NCBI GenBank assembly: GCA_020746105.1
Contig: CM036628.1
Location: 3,978,001-4,042,000 of the forward strand
Reading direction: 5' to 3'
From: Trogon surrucura
Taxonomy: Eukaryota > Chordata > Aves > Trogoniformes > Trogonidae
Length of the DNA: 64,000 bases
The notes below the pieces were generated by a model that saw only the letters and a list, made by a program, of their open reading frames with translations, was not told the DNA's origin and did not search any database. Positions 27,401 through 39,220 of the stretch are shown piece after piece. Positions within the stretch are counted from its first letter, which is position 1. Each line of letters starts with the position of its first letter. The position numbers were made by a program, and so were the translations under genes.

Positions 27401-30400
27401 AGCCATTTTTAACCCAAGCTAATTCAGCTGGAAATATTAATAACCCTATAAGGACGCCACCTCCTTGTAATGAAGTGTAAAGGTCACTTCTGCTCAAATC
27501 ACACAACTCTTTCATTTTGTTCTGGGCAAGGAACAGCTCCTCTCTTTAATTATTCAGTTTGCTTTTATATTGCAGTCACTGCTCTCTTGTCTCTAATCTC
27601 TGACACTTCCCCATTACGCAAGCCCCCGGGAGGCCGGGCGACGTGCCCTGCTGGGTCGCACCGAGGACCACGGATGCTGCGAGCAGCAGTCAGGACTTGC
27701 CGGGGTGGGGAGAAAGGAGAGGCTGGATGTGGAGAAGGAGAGCAGATTCTTGATTTTTTTTTCAGTTATTTCTTTGAAGGTATGGGTCTGCTGGCGTTTC
27801 TTCAGGGAGTGGGCGCTGTAAAACACGTTCATTTTTGGTTAAATCCTTACGTGTGAGGTGCCACTCGATGTGATGGGAGAGGAGTTGGGGGATTCCTGTC
27901 CTCTGGGCTCACCCAATGGGTGGGAGACTGTGGGGTGGGAAGTGACTTCTGGCTGTTGGCTGCTCACTGAGGAACAACATAGTTGCTTACAGGGCCCTGA
28001 GATGAAGCAAAACCTCTGGCATCAGTGCAGTGTTCTCTGTCCCACACGACTCTTGGTCCGTGATTCCTACGTCCAGGCAGAAGGGAGAGGGACGTTACAG
28101 AAGCTGCAAATGTGTGAGTTACAAGCAGAAAAGCAGGTGATGGATTTGGGGAAAGTCATTCTGTGGGGATGAATTTGGGGGCCACATGCAAGTTCTTGGG
28201 CTGGGGAACAGGGCTTGGCTGTGGCTCCTCATGTCCCCTAGAGAGGATTTAGTTTTGCAGACCCTCAGGCTCTTTCCCCACTCCATGCTGGTACCCAGCA
28301 ACTCTTCCCACTGCAGCATCCAAACCATGTTCTCCCTGCTATTCTTCTGCATGGAAGCAGCTCCCATCACACTTCACCCCAGGCCCTGGTTCAGATATCT
28401 AGAGGGTTGGTGGGACCATGGCTGGGGTGATAATTTCTCCTTGCTGGGGCCACCAGGTTTTGTTTTCCCAGGGGTGCAGTAGGAAGTCTAAGACCACAGG
28501 CAGCGAGGCAAGAGGCTGCATAGGAATGTGTGAAGTCTACACGGGCTGGAAGGGGCTATTTCAGTGGCTGAGATGATTATTGCACTAATTATTACTGTAG
28601 CATCCTAAATAATTAATAGCCATAATTAATCATATGGACCCAAGAGAGGCAGAAACAACTTTTGCGGTGGCCGTTGTGCCGCCTGCCCATGAGCACTGCT
28701 CCCTCCAGAACTTCTCTGCAGTGTTTTATCTCCCTGAATGTTTAAATGACTTGAGCAATGTGGGGTTTCCTCCATTTCCCTATGAGATTCCTCATTCTCT
28801 GCTCTAATTATAACACCGCAGCAGCTGTTGATGCCCACAAACAAACACAGGTCCTGGGTAGCTGGGGCGAGTTAAGGTTTATATAATCATGTGAAGATTT
28901 GAGAGCTGGAAAGCCTTTCGCTGTGCACTGCATTAATCATTCAAAAGGAGCCTAAATGACGGGTTTTGCATGTGTGTGTGGTTGCTTTCTTTTTTCCCCA
29001 CTCCCCATGGAGTCCAGCTGTTGTTGCCTGTACTTGGTGTGCTCAGCACCAGCCGAGCTATTGCTGATGCCAAAATGATTTCTGAAGACTCATGTTCACC
29101 TTAATCCGGTGATGCACGCACCGTGCTGGTAGTAAAGCAGCATGCCAGGACCTCTGATGAGAACGTGTAAAAGTTTTGCTTGTCAGTAGTATGGCATTTT
29201 TCACAGTAGAAGAGATCTCACATGGAAAGAACAGACCTGGCATGGTCCTTTCCAAATTATAGCTGGCAGCTGAGGCACAGAGACGTGAAGCAACACAGAC
29301 ACGTGGGAAGTCTAATGGAGAGCACAGCACTGACCAGCTCTTTGGCTGAGGACGGAAATGTCCTCTTCCAAGCTGTGCTGGCGCCAGGGGTTTTCCCTGT
29401 TGTTGCCCCTTTTGGACATGCTGCAGGCACAGTAGTGTCATGGTCAAGTCAAGCTACTAATTTAAAATTCGAAACTCTTTCCTCTGATGTTGCCTGAATG
29501 GTGGGCTTCAACAGCAGCCATCCTGGATGGCCACTGTGGTCCACAGCATGTGTTGTGTATCTCTTCCCTTCTACGCTTGCTCCAGCAGAGCATTAAGAGC
29601 AATGCAATATGTGGTAGCTCAGGCCAGACTGGAGCACAATTTGCTCTGTGTGGAACTACAAATGTAGCTTGGTTCCAGCTGACTGGCTTATATGACCTCA
29701 TCTCTGTAAAACCTGATCTTAAACATGCACAGCTCATTCATTCAAAACCTCACATGAACATAAAATCCAGAGTTCAAAAGCTGTAACTTTCCAGAGATAG
29801 AGGAAAGAAAAAATCGCTGTGAGGTTTTAGGTGAAAAACAAGAAGCATTTGACTGTGGTTTTGCAGATGCGATTTCTGTGCTGAATCCAGGATGAATTTT
29901 GGAAGGTATGGTGTGAGGTTCGACACCATCCTCCTTCCAAACCTCTAAGCATGGCTCACGGTAATGAGATTTAAGGATAACAAAAAGTCCTAGAAGAGCA
30001 AAGGAAAGATAATCAGGGTTAGTGTGCTGACAATGAAAGAGTGTGTGTGGGACTTATGGCCAGGGTGGCCAAAATGCCACTTTCCAGAGTCATCATTAAG
30101 GCAAATCCAGTCTTCTGGCTGAAGATGTTGGACTGTTTTAATATCAAAGGCGATTGGGATTAAAAGCAGAAACTGAGAAAACAAAAAGGGACTTGCTAAG
30201 GTAGTTATGCTCTGGGTAATCCATCTCCTGAGCCTGTTTGTTTGAAAGCATCTCTGCTGAAATTGATACAGCAGGTATTCCTCCGGTAACCGTACGTTAC
30301 GGTGCTTTTGTGCCCCAGCCAAGGGCATTGCAATTAAGGAAACGAACGTGTTATTTCTCCTGGTCTTGTTTAATACCCAGGACGTCTGATGTGGTACTCT

Positions 30401-32587
30401 CTTGGCGTTTGGTGGATGGGCTGCACGGTGACAGCCCTCACCTGGGTGGGACAGGGAAGCTCTGGCATGGAGGGGGGCTGGCTGTAACCTGGGGGAGCAG
30501 ATGACACCACCTGGCCAAGGCAGACTGTTCCCCCTCCCTCCCCTTCCCTGCTCCTTTCTGCTGCAAACTGAGGTCTTAAAAAGGATTGATGGGGCTAACA
30601 ACAACCTCATCTAGGCTGACTCTTTGGGGGATTAATGACTAGTCGCTGGGGAAAGGTTTAATGGTCCAAAGAGATCGGCAGTCTCAAGCCAGTTTATTAA
30701 TCAGCTGGGGCTAAGGCTATTAGAGCTTAACGGAGCAGCTTGCGTGGGGGCAGAGGCTGCAAGGGGGGGAGCAGGGATCCATCTCTGCAGGGAAACAAAG
30801 CAAGAAAAGCAAGGAGAGCTCTGGAATCCAGTAGAGAAATTCGCTGGTGGTCGGGGTCTAAGATCCAGCATGGAAATGCAAAGAGAAAAGGCTTGTTTCA
30901 TTTATGCCTGATACTCTGCAACCCGCCCCGCTCCCTCTCTGCTGCGGTGGCTCCTGAGCCAGCTCGTGGGCTTCCAGCCAGCTTTGTCTCCAGCAATGGC
31001 CACTAGACAACACTAAACCCTATGCATGTGGCCTAGGCAGTTGGGGACTAGTATTGGAAGAGGAAATTTCTGTTTAACACCTTGTTCAGAGATCAGGTTT
31101 CTGCCCTGGAGCGTGAAAACTAAGGTTCTTCTTATTTTTATCGCAGCAAGTCGAAGCGCAGAAGCTATTCTTATTCATATAAATGTCTAATCCTACTCTG
31201 ATTCCTCCTGAGCTGTTGCATTTGCTTTGATTACTTTTTTTCCCAGTTACAGCTAAAATAAATTTTGCAGTATAATAATCTGCCTTTACAATGCAGCAGT
31301 CGCTGAGATGAGGAGGGGAGGCACTGAGCAAGCAGCTTCTGCTGTGAGCCCTGTCCCATCTCAGGGCTCAGGGAAGGCTTTGCCGTGTCCTGGCTGACTC
31401 AGAGAAGTTAGATGCCCTTTGTACGGAGGGAGGGGGCTAGTGCTAACCATGGACTAGCTAATGTGGGGCCTCAGTGCTTGAATTTAACTCTTTGTTCTTC
31501 AGTTTTGACCTGTTGGGAGTAATCCATATGTCTGAATACAACATGGGAATAAAGTAATTTCCCTGAGGTGCAGTGTGGATTGCTTGCTCCCCAAGCACCA
31601 GAGGTCTCTGGAGCAATTCTCAGCTGCCTCCATCCAGCGAGACTGGGTAGGAGCCACTGACTTGCTCTGGCCAGGCTGGGGAATATTACAGCAAGCTGGT
31701 ATGGGTGATGTGGGGTCAGCAGGCTCTCTACTTGCTTGAAAGCAAGGTCCCCTGTGCTTCACCCTCGCAGAGTCTGTGTTAAGCAGCCTACAAAGACTCT
31801 GATCTTCTGAGGAGAGCTCTGGCTTTGCTCTAGAAACTGATCACAGTGAGGAATTGTTTCTGTTCAGATATATTTTTAGGTGGCTAAAATTTTATTTTTG
31901 GATTTACTTTTTTTCTTCCCCCTCCCTGTGCTTTCTCCACCCAAAGTCGTGAACTACATATGACAGCAGATGCCTCATCTGCATTCACCAGCTGCCTTTC
32001 TGAGTAGAGCTTCTTCTAAACCCATACCCTGCTCTTCCTATTTGCTCGTGTGTGATTTTGTGTGTGTGGCTTATGGAACAAACAGGGTGAGCAACCTCAT
32101 GTGTCTTTGGATGGTTTCTGCAGGTCGCTTAATAAAGGTTTCCAGTTTGCAAGGTCAGCAGCCTAAATCTAATGAACCTGAGCAAAAAGAAGGTGGCAGA
32201 TACCAGGGACCTGCTGAATTCATGGATTTCCCTTTCTGGAGTGCTGAGCCTGGACCTCCCTGCTCTTTATCCATCTTTTCACCAGTGGGATGGCCTCTGC
32301 GGGCTCAGTTTTCTGTACTTCTGGATCCCAAGAGTTCCAAACCAGATATTTCTATTGATTTAGCTAACAAAGGATGGGGATCAATGTGTAGCATTCTGTG
32401 AGCTGTGATTCTATAATATCAATCAAAACTTATGAGACTTTGTGGCACGTGGCGGAACTTTGTGCCAATAGTTCAGCTTCAGAGATGACAGTTCTTGGTG
32501 GCCCTGCTTTTTTGACTATAGACACTCATGCTATTGAGTCTGATACAATGCTGTTGGCAAGCCAGCACATGGATGTGGCATTGCTAG
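21471..32587. other. Gene-free stretch with possible conserved noncoding islands
   Basis: No exon was recognised. The 206-codon minus frame at 30610-29990 has no family resemblance and is judged chance. Unique, AT-balanced islands rich in TAAT/ATTA cores occur at about 27420-27600, 28560-28640 and 31080-31300; they look like conserved noncoding elements but cannot be confirmed without alignment. Confidence 0.55.
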
Positions 32588-32648
32588 GTTAACGGTTGGA
32601 CTTGATGATCTTAAAGGTCTTTTCTAAACTAAATGATTCTATGAATCT
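32588..32648 (+). mobile_element. CR1 3'-tail fragment
   Basis: TTGGACTTGATGATCTTAAAGG followed by AAATGATTCTATGAATCTG is a CR1 3' terminus in plus orientation. An older octamer-like GTGATTCTATA at 32404 may be the tail of another piece. Confidence 0.8.
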
Positions 32649-33307
32649 GTTGCTGGAGTTAATCCAATATAAAATCTGCCGGGTTCTTACTCTCGAAGAC
32701 CAAGGGGGAGCTATAGGAGACAACAAATAATTCCTTTACAGGAGCCTAAGGTCTCTGTGCACCAAGGGGAAGAGCTTCATCAGATGAGGAATGCTGGCCC
32801 TGGTTGGACCTCCTGTTAAACCAAATTCTGCAGTTCCCTGGGAGATGAAAAACACACTGAGGAAATGTATTAAAAATATACTGATCTATGTTTTGACCCG
32901 TCAATTTTTCCCCTAGTATAAATCTATGTACAGGTGCTGAATTTAAATTCAGGTCCTTAAACACTGCAGAAATGCTGGATACCTCTAGTCCACAACGGAA
33001 TAGCAACTCTAGAATTCATAAACCCAGCAACATGTGTTAATGTCTTTTCTGAAGTCTCTGTAGCAAACATTTCAATCTCTTTGGCCAGGGAGGAGCAGGT
33101 TTCTTTGTGAATATCAATGCAGAGCAAATAGAACTTATCTCAAGGACAAACGTATTTGTTCTGAAAATTTGGCCAAAGTAATCGGAAATGATTCTTCAAA
33201 ATGTATCAACCTAGAGCAAGGTTTTATCTTCCTTTTTGAGCAGGGAAAGTTGGTGATCAAGCTATAATTTGTAAAGTGTGGTAGGATACAGCAAAATCAA
33301 TGCCACT

Positions 33308-33368
33308 GAGGCTGGACTTGATGATCTCAGAGGTCTTTTCCAGCCTCAAGAATTCTGTGATTCTGTGA
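33308..33368 (+). mobile_element. CR1 3'-tail fragment
   Basis: GGCTGGACTTGATGATCTCAGAGG and the tail ATTCTGTGATTCTGTGA identify a short CR1 3' end in plus orientation. Confidence 0.82.
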
Positions 33369-33635
33369 GATCGCCTTGCAGTTTGGACATATGGATCTGA
33401 GGATATGACAAAAAAAAGTTCACTCTTCTACAGACATGAGGCTGTTCTCCTTTCATTTGACTTTATATATGCAGCCACCCTGGTTCGTTTTGAGCTGATC
33501 ACAACCACTCTTGTGTTCTCTTTGATGAATCCACTTGTTTGATTTATTTCGTTGGGTTTTGTTCGTTGTTTTCTGGTTTTGTTTTTTTTTGCTTGTTGGT
33601 TTGGTTTGGCTGTGTTGTGGGGTTGTTTTTTTTTT

Positions 33636-33653
33636 GGGGGGGGTAGGGGCGGG
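33636..33653 (+). other. Potential G-quadruplex motif
   Basis: GGGGGGGGTAGGGGCGGG follows a T9 run in a T/G-rich low-complexity stretch (33540-33655). Four runs of three or more G with short loops satisfy the usual folding pattern. Structure in vivo is not shown. Confidence 0.45.
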
Positions 33654-34261
33654 TGTCATACTGAGCACATTGGCAAATGTTTTGCGAAAGGTGTCATTGT
33701 TTTATTTCATACATTTGGCATAACCAAACCATCAATCTCAGAAGAGTATGTACGAGGTGGCTAAGTAGAGAGATAGAGAGATGCAATTGCTGGTTTCTTC
33801 CTTACATAAAATAAAAAAAAATTGCTGTGTAAAAAATCCTCCTTTCTCCTCTGGACCGAAGTGATTCACGCCTGCAGCAGGAATAGGTACCTTCTGGTTT
33901 CAGGCTGCACAGAACAGTCCTGGGGATATCAGCAGTGTTGGAAGAGGAGAGGGAAAGGAGGGGAGATGATGACTCACAAGAAGTTTCCCTGTCTGTTCTG
34001 ATTTTGCTTTGTTGCTTTGTGTTCTCTGGGTGGCTTAGGGAGAGATGTTTTTCCCTCATCTGTAATTTGCTGCCAGATGAATATATTGAGAAGCAGAATA
34101 TTGAGAAATCTTGGGAAACTAATGAGAAATGCCAGAATGAATGTGTTTCTCCACTTGGCTGTTAGGCTTCTGTTATCCCAGGGGTGCTGAGCAGAGGGGG
34201 CACGCGGGGACTTTGAGATGGTTCCACTAGAGAGTGCGGTTCCTCTTGCTTTTCAGTTTAG

Positions 34262-34545
34262 TACCGTAACAGGGACAAGAGGTAATGATTTAAAACTAAA
34301 AGAGGGTAGATTCAGACTAGATATAAAGAAGACATTTTGCACAATGAGGGTGCGAAACACGGGAACAAGTTGCCCAGGGCAGTGGTAGATGCCCCACCCC
34401 TGGAAACATTCAAGGTCGGGTTCGGTGGGGCCCTGAGCAACCTGATCTAGTTGAAGATATCTCTGCTCATTGCTGGGGAGTTGGACTAGGTGACCTTTAA
34501 AGGTCCCTTCCAAGCCAAACTATTCTATGGTTCTATGATTCTGCA
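34262..34545 (+). mobile_element. CR1 LINE 3' fragment
   Basis: About 280 bp of CR1 3' region: the post-ORF block AGTTGCCCAGGGCAGTGG, then GGCCCTGAGCAACCTGATCT, GTTGGACTAGGTGACCTTTA and the tail CTATTCTATGGTTCTATGATTCTG. Plus orientation. Confidence 0.93.
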
Positions 34546-37500
34546 TGTTTGGCCAAAGCACCAACATATGGTCTTACTCACAGATTTAGTCACCTACCAT
34601 TGTACACACTCTTTCGAGGTGTGATATAGTTCTAGCTTACTAAATTCTTCCCACATCTTTTCCTTTTCATGTGTTGTCTTGACATTTTTTTCCCTGAGCT
34701 GTTGATCTCTGTTGGACTTTGCTAGGGCATGGCAGGAACTGTAATAGAAGGGTTGATTGGTGAAAAACATTTCCTGGAGAGGAGCAATAGAAGATCTCCA
34801 CAGCAAGAGCTACAGCAGGTGCCTACAATTTTCAAGATGCTAGCTGTAAAGCCTTTCATAAGGATTTCTGGTTTTCTGGCCTGGTGAGTCTCTGCTGCCA
34901 TATGTATATTTCTTGAGGCTACTGGGAGTTTCTGTGGCTAAAATGGGAGTAGACTGCCTCAAAATTGATTTCAGATCTGCCTGAACTCGGTCCAGCTGCC
35001 AATATGATAAAAGACTTTTTCCCTTTATGGTGTACACAGCTGAAAGCATGGCTGTCAGCAGCCCTGGACGGGCTGATCTTGAAAAACAGGCTGTGGTGTG
35101 AATGCCTGAATTGCTGTCATGGGTATTGCACCAGACCCAAAGTATTTCTCCAGGAGGAGAGAGATGTACTCAAGGATGCTAGTACTCCACTCCCAGACGG
35201 GAAGTTTTGCCTTCAGCTCAGCTCTGGTTCAGGTAGTGTTTTACCCCGAGGAGGTGAAAACACCAAGAGAAATAGAATAGTGTGAGCGAGACATCTCTGT
35301 TTCACTTTGCATTCGGAAGGGGGAGGTGTCAGAAAAGATTGCTCCGGTGGGTTTGTCAGGGTCGGTAGCAGGAGAGGTGCAAACCAGCCCTGGTGATGGC
35401 TCAGCCTTTCCCTACAGGCTGTTTTGCTCACGTGTGTGGCAGAAGCTGTTGTGAAGCTGCCTCTACTGCTACACACGAGGGGTTTTTCACCTTCCTTGGG
35501 TCTTGCTCCTCGTAGACTGACTGAGGGCAGGGAGCTTATGGCAATAGAATACAAGTCGTATCCCAGCTGCTGTAAAACACAAGTCACTACCTTGTTTTCT
35601 GGAGTCTCTGACTGGCCTTGAAAGAGCATGCATGGGTGCCACCTCTTGTCCACAGTAGTTGCTTTCTCTTGGAGCATTACAGACCTGTCACGGTGTATGT
35701 ATCATCCACAAACCTCACCCATATGTGCTCTGTGGATTTCACACTACATACAACTCGCCTTGATGAGACGGGTCCGTGCCTTCTCCCCTGCCCCTTGGAT
35801 CTGCCAACCATCTGAGTCCAGCAAAGGATGACCTGATCGCACGAGAGGTGCTGCAGCGTCATTCAGCAGCTGGGGAAGGAACCTTCTCTCGTAGCGACTC
35901 TGCTGTCTGGTTTCAAAGATTTCAACTCCTTGACATATCGTGTCCTGTGTGTTGGTTCAGAAGCCAGTCAAGAGGCCTGAGTTCTCTCAGATAAGTGGCT
36001 CAGCTTGGAGCACTGTGGCTTGATGTTCCTGAAGCTGCTAATCCTAATTAACAGCTTTTCTGAGTCCATTTTACACCACTCTAGCAGCCCAAGTGGGCTT
36101 TAAAGTGAATAGAAATGACCCCATGGAGAGCTCTCTCTGGAGATGTTGCTATGCCGACCTGCTCACAGCAACTATTAAGGCTCCGGTTGCTCTCTTCCAC
36201 CGTTACTGTTGTAGGGGCTCAGATGGCTGGGACAGATGAAGCCTGGATTCTATTATTTAATTTTTTTGGGGAGATGTGGGGAGAAGTGGCAAGAAAAAAA
36301 ACAAGGAGAGAGGAGTAAAATCATGCACCAATATAAAGAATCAGCAACAACAAAGAAACCCCCAACCTGAAAGACCTCTGACAGAAAATTGAGTCAGTTT
36401 TATCCTGCACAATCCTTAAAAAATAAGCAACTCCCCCCCCCCCCACCCCCGCCGAAACATGCTTTATTGAAGGTCTGCAGGCATTCCCCTAATGGGCTGC
36501 CAGAAGTTGTGCTGTGCTGTCGGATGGTTGGGTTGATGTCATTTCTCCAAGAGGAGCCAAAGACAGACAAATTGGGGTGGTGTAGAAGTCACCCTAACAG
36601 ATGCCTGGCGGGGGCAGCTCCCATCCCAAGCACACTGTGGGGCTGTGCAGGCAGAGCTCTTTATGTCTCCCCCCTTGCCTTGGGGCAACGTGCGGCTTGA
36701 AACATTTCTGGCCACGCTCATTCTCCTTAAACTCAATCTTCCCAAGCCTATAAATCTGAGGCGTTAAGATGAAGACAAGTTATAATGAATGTATTTTAAG
36801 GAATATAAAAAGTAACGACTTAATATAACTTTCTCTTCTCCCTCCACTTCCCCCCCCCCCCCTCCCCGTTCACTGCCTCATGTTTTTATCATTTTGGGAA
36901 CTGTCAAAGCTTGAAGGGATACAGTTTGTGCTGGAGAGAGGAGGGAGGTTTTCCCTTTCTGGGTAAAGCTGTGCCTGCAGGGAGCTTCTCCCCTGAGAAT
37001 GGCCCTCCACCCTACAGGCTTCAAATAAAAACAATGACACGCTAAAGTGAGGAAAGGATGGGGGAAAATAAAAAAAAAATCACGTTAGAACTGCTCCGAT
37101 CGCGACGTAAGCCTGCATGCAGGAAAAGCCCAGCAGTCCAGGTGAGGGGCTGGATGAAACCCAGAAAACAAGCCTCCAGAGAAAGATTAAGGAGAGGAAA
37201 AAAACATAAAGGGACAGGAGGTGGTGTGGGCTTTGATGTCTTGGAGCCTTCCTCCATGTCATGGGTGAGGAGGGGCAATGGCAGGGCCACCTCCCACCAC
37301 AGGTTTGTGAAGCACAAGTGGGTCGTGGAGGATGCTTTGAGTGTTAGGACGATCTTGTGGTGTTTTTAATGGTTGGGAGGGGGCTTTTTCATTAGCATCA
37401 GTGCTCCCTTCTTCCCTCGGTAAATTGGATGTTTAGGGGAGATTTTTCAGGGGGAGCTTCAAGGTCAAGCGTTACGATGAGGAGTGGAAAGGCCAAAATA

Positions 37501-38185
37501 AAGCCCACCAAAATATTAATGCCCCACCCACCCCTCAAAACACTTGGGGGTAACATTGGTATTCGCTTCGCGATAGCGACGGACTGTGGAGAGCAAGGGA
37601 GGGTTTCTCTTGTGTTAGAAACAATGATTTTAAACGGTAGAGACTGCTTCTGAGCAGTGTTGATTTGAAAAAAAAGTCTGTCTTTCTTTTAAAAAGAAAA
37701 ATGGGAAAAATTCCTAACCCACCGCCCCAAGAAAATATCGACCGACATTTTTCCCCACTTTCCAACAAAATATTTTTCTACTGAGGAAAGAAAAACATTA
37801 ACCAGCTCCAGTAACCCTACCGAGGGGACACAATTTTTAGCCTTCTTACAAGATATGGATAGACAGTGGTGTTGATCATGGGTAGTCCATACTGTTGTTT
37901 ATTATCTATAATAAGTAGCATCCAGAAATCTCAGTTAAAGATCAAGCCCTAGTGTGCTAGCCCCTGTACAAACACATAACAAGAGTCCCTGCCCTGAAGA
38001 GCATACAGTCTAAAAATGGCCCCTTACACAGCGTATTTTGGAGGGGAAGGATAGAAATAGGAGACAGAGAAATGAGAAATCAACCTTTTTTTCCTGAATT
38101 CCTTTCATCTTCCAAACAAGAGCCGTAAAACATAAATGTTGACATCATCATTTCCAGTCCCTGTCATTAGCCAGACGTTAGAAAC
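34546..38185. other. Gene-free stretch
   Basis: Low-complexity C tracts at 36433 and 36850 and an A-rich run at 37070 are present. No coding exon or repeat body was recognised. Confidence 0.6.
36433..36450 (-). other. Homopolymeric C tract, G-quadruplex potential on the minus strand
   Basis: A C12-A-C5 tract, so the minus strand reads as G runs. A similar C-rich tract lies at 36850-36867. Both are low-complexity and likely length-polymorphic. Confidence 0.5.
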
Positions 38186-38600
38186 ATAGAATCATTTAGG
38201 TTGGAAAGGACCCTTAAGTTCATTGAGTCCAGTTGTAAACCCAACTCTAAACCCAACACTGCCGAGCCCACCACTAAACTATGTTGCTAAGACCCCCATA
38301 TACATATACTTTAAATACCTCCAGAGATGGTGACTCCACCACTTCCCCGGGCAGCCTGTCCCAGTGCTTCACAACCCTTTTGGTGAAGAAATTTTTTCTA
38401 ATGTCCAATCTAAACCTCTAAACTAGGCTGGGCCCATCGATCCAGCCTTCCAGATCCCTCTATAGAGCCTTCCTACCCTCAAGCAGATCAACACTCCCAC
38501 CCTGCTTGGTATCATCTGCAAACTTACTGAGGGTGCACTCCATCTCCTTGTCCAAATCATTGATAATGACATCTCTGGCCCCAGTTCTGAGCCCTGGGTG
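38186..38600 (-). mobile_element. CR1 LINE 3' fragment with a piece of reverse transcriptase
   Basis: Tail TAGAATCATTTAGGTTGGAA at 38186 leads into the CR1 3' UTR, then a minus-strand frame encoding [20 protein letters not shown], the CR1 reverse-transcriptase motif E segment, at about 38590-38510. The RT segment is joined directly to the 3'-most UTR, so the sequence between is deleted. The LNX-like copy begins about 160 bp further on. Confidence 0.88.
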
Positions 38601-38759
38601 GCAGAGGAAGGAGGAAGCTTGGCAGCAAGTCACGCTGCTGGTGTTGACACCATTCACCTCAGGTGCTATTCTTCCTGAAGACTTCCTGAACAGCAATGTT
38701 TCCTAGTGGGGTATCTTACTCGAGGATTGACTGATCCTCAACAACTCCTCCAGGTCTGC

Positions 38760-39220
38760 TCAGTGAATTTCAGTTGTGTTCATTTCAGCTTCGGCAAGGG
38801 AAAGTTTATTCCCTTTGGAAATGAGATTCTTCTCCTGCTGTGGTTCAGATTTGTATTTCACGAAACCAGGACACTTGATGAGCAGATGAGCTCCTGGCTG
38901 ACACTGCTCCACGGTCTGCTGACACTCTGCCTTGAAAGGATAGAAGACAATCAGCTTATCCAACAGGTTCTGACTAGAAAGGCTCGATTTACAGCACTGC
39001 TGGTATGAGAGCTTTTTCCGATCCATGGGACAAAAGTTATACTTCTGCATGAAGTTTTCAAGGCCTTTCAAACTGTACGTATGTCCACAGGAGGCGTCTG
39101 TAGGTTGGAGCAGAGCAGAAGGCAGATCTGGCAGATGAGTTCATCATCCACTTTATCCTGGAAGTTGTAGAGATGATTGTCCAGCAAAAGGTGGAACTGA
39201 ACACATTCACTAACTTGCAT
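38760..39220 (-). pseudogene. Decayed LNX-type (ligand of Numb protein X) RING/TRAF-finger gene copy
   Basis: Read on the minus strand from an ATG at 39220, the segment encodes NHLYNFQDKVDDELICQIC, matching the start of the LNX1/LNX2 RING domain. A net one-base loss near 39088-39093 breaks the frame. In the next frame it continues CGHTYSLKGLENF, then NFCPMDRKKLSYQQCCKSS and LLDKLIVFYPF, the second half of the RING and the first TRAF-type finger. It ends EMNTTEIH and a stop at 38760; in LNX proteins a similar TTIEIH sits just before PDZ1, so the region between may be deleted. Two RING zinc-ligand cysteines are replaced (S-L-K-G where C-Y-K-C is usual). LNX proteins are E3 ligases of Numb. This copy cannot make an active RING. 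Family identity is secure by eye; processed versus decayed multi-exon origin is not settled. Confidence 0.72.

Noticed and set aside
29990-30610. 206-codon minus-strand open frame with a hydrophobic C-terminal segment
   Set aside because: The hydrophobic part comes from T-rich DNA. The rest resembles no family I know, and no exon signals flank it.
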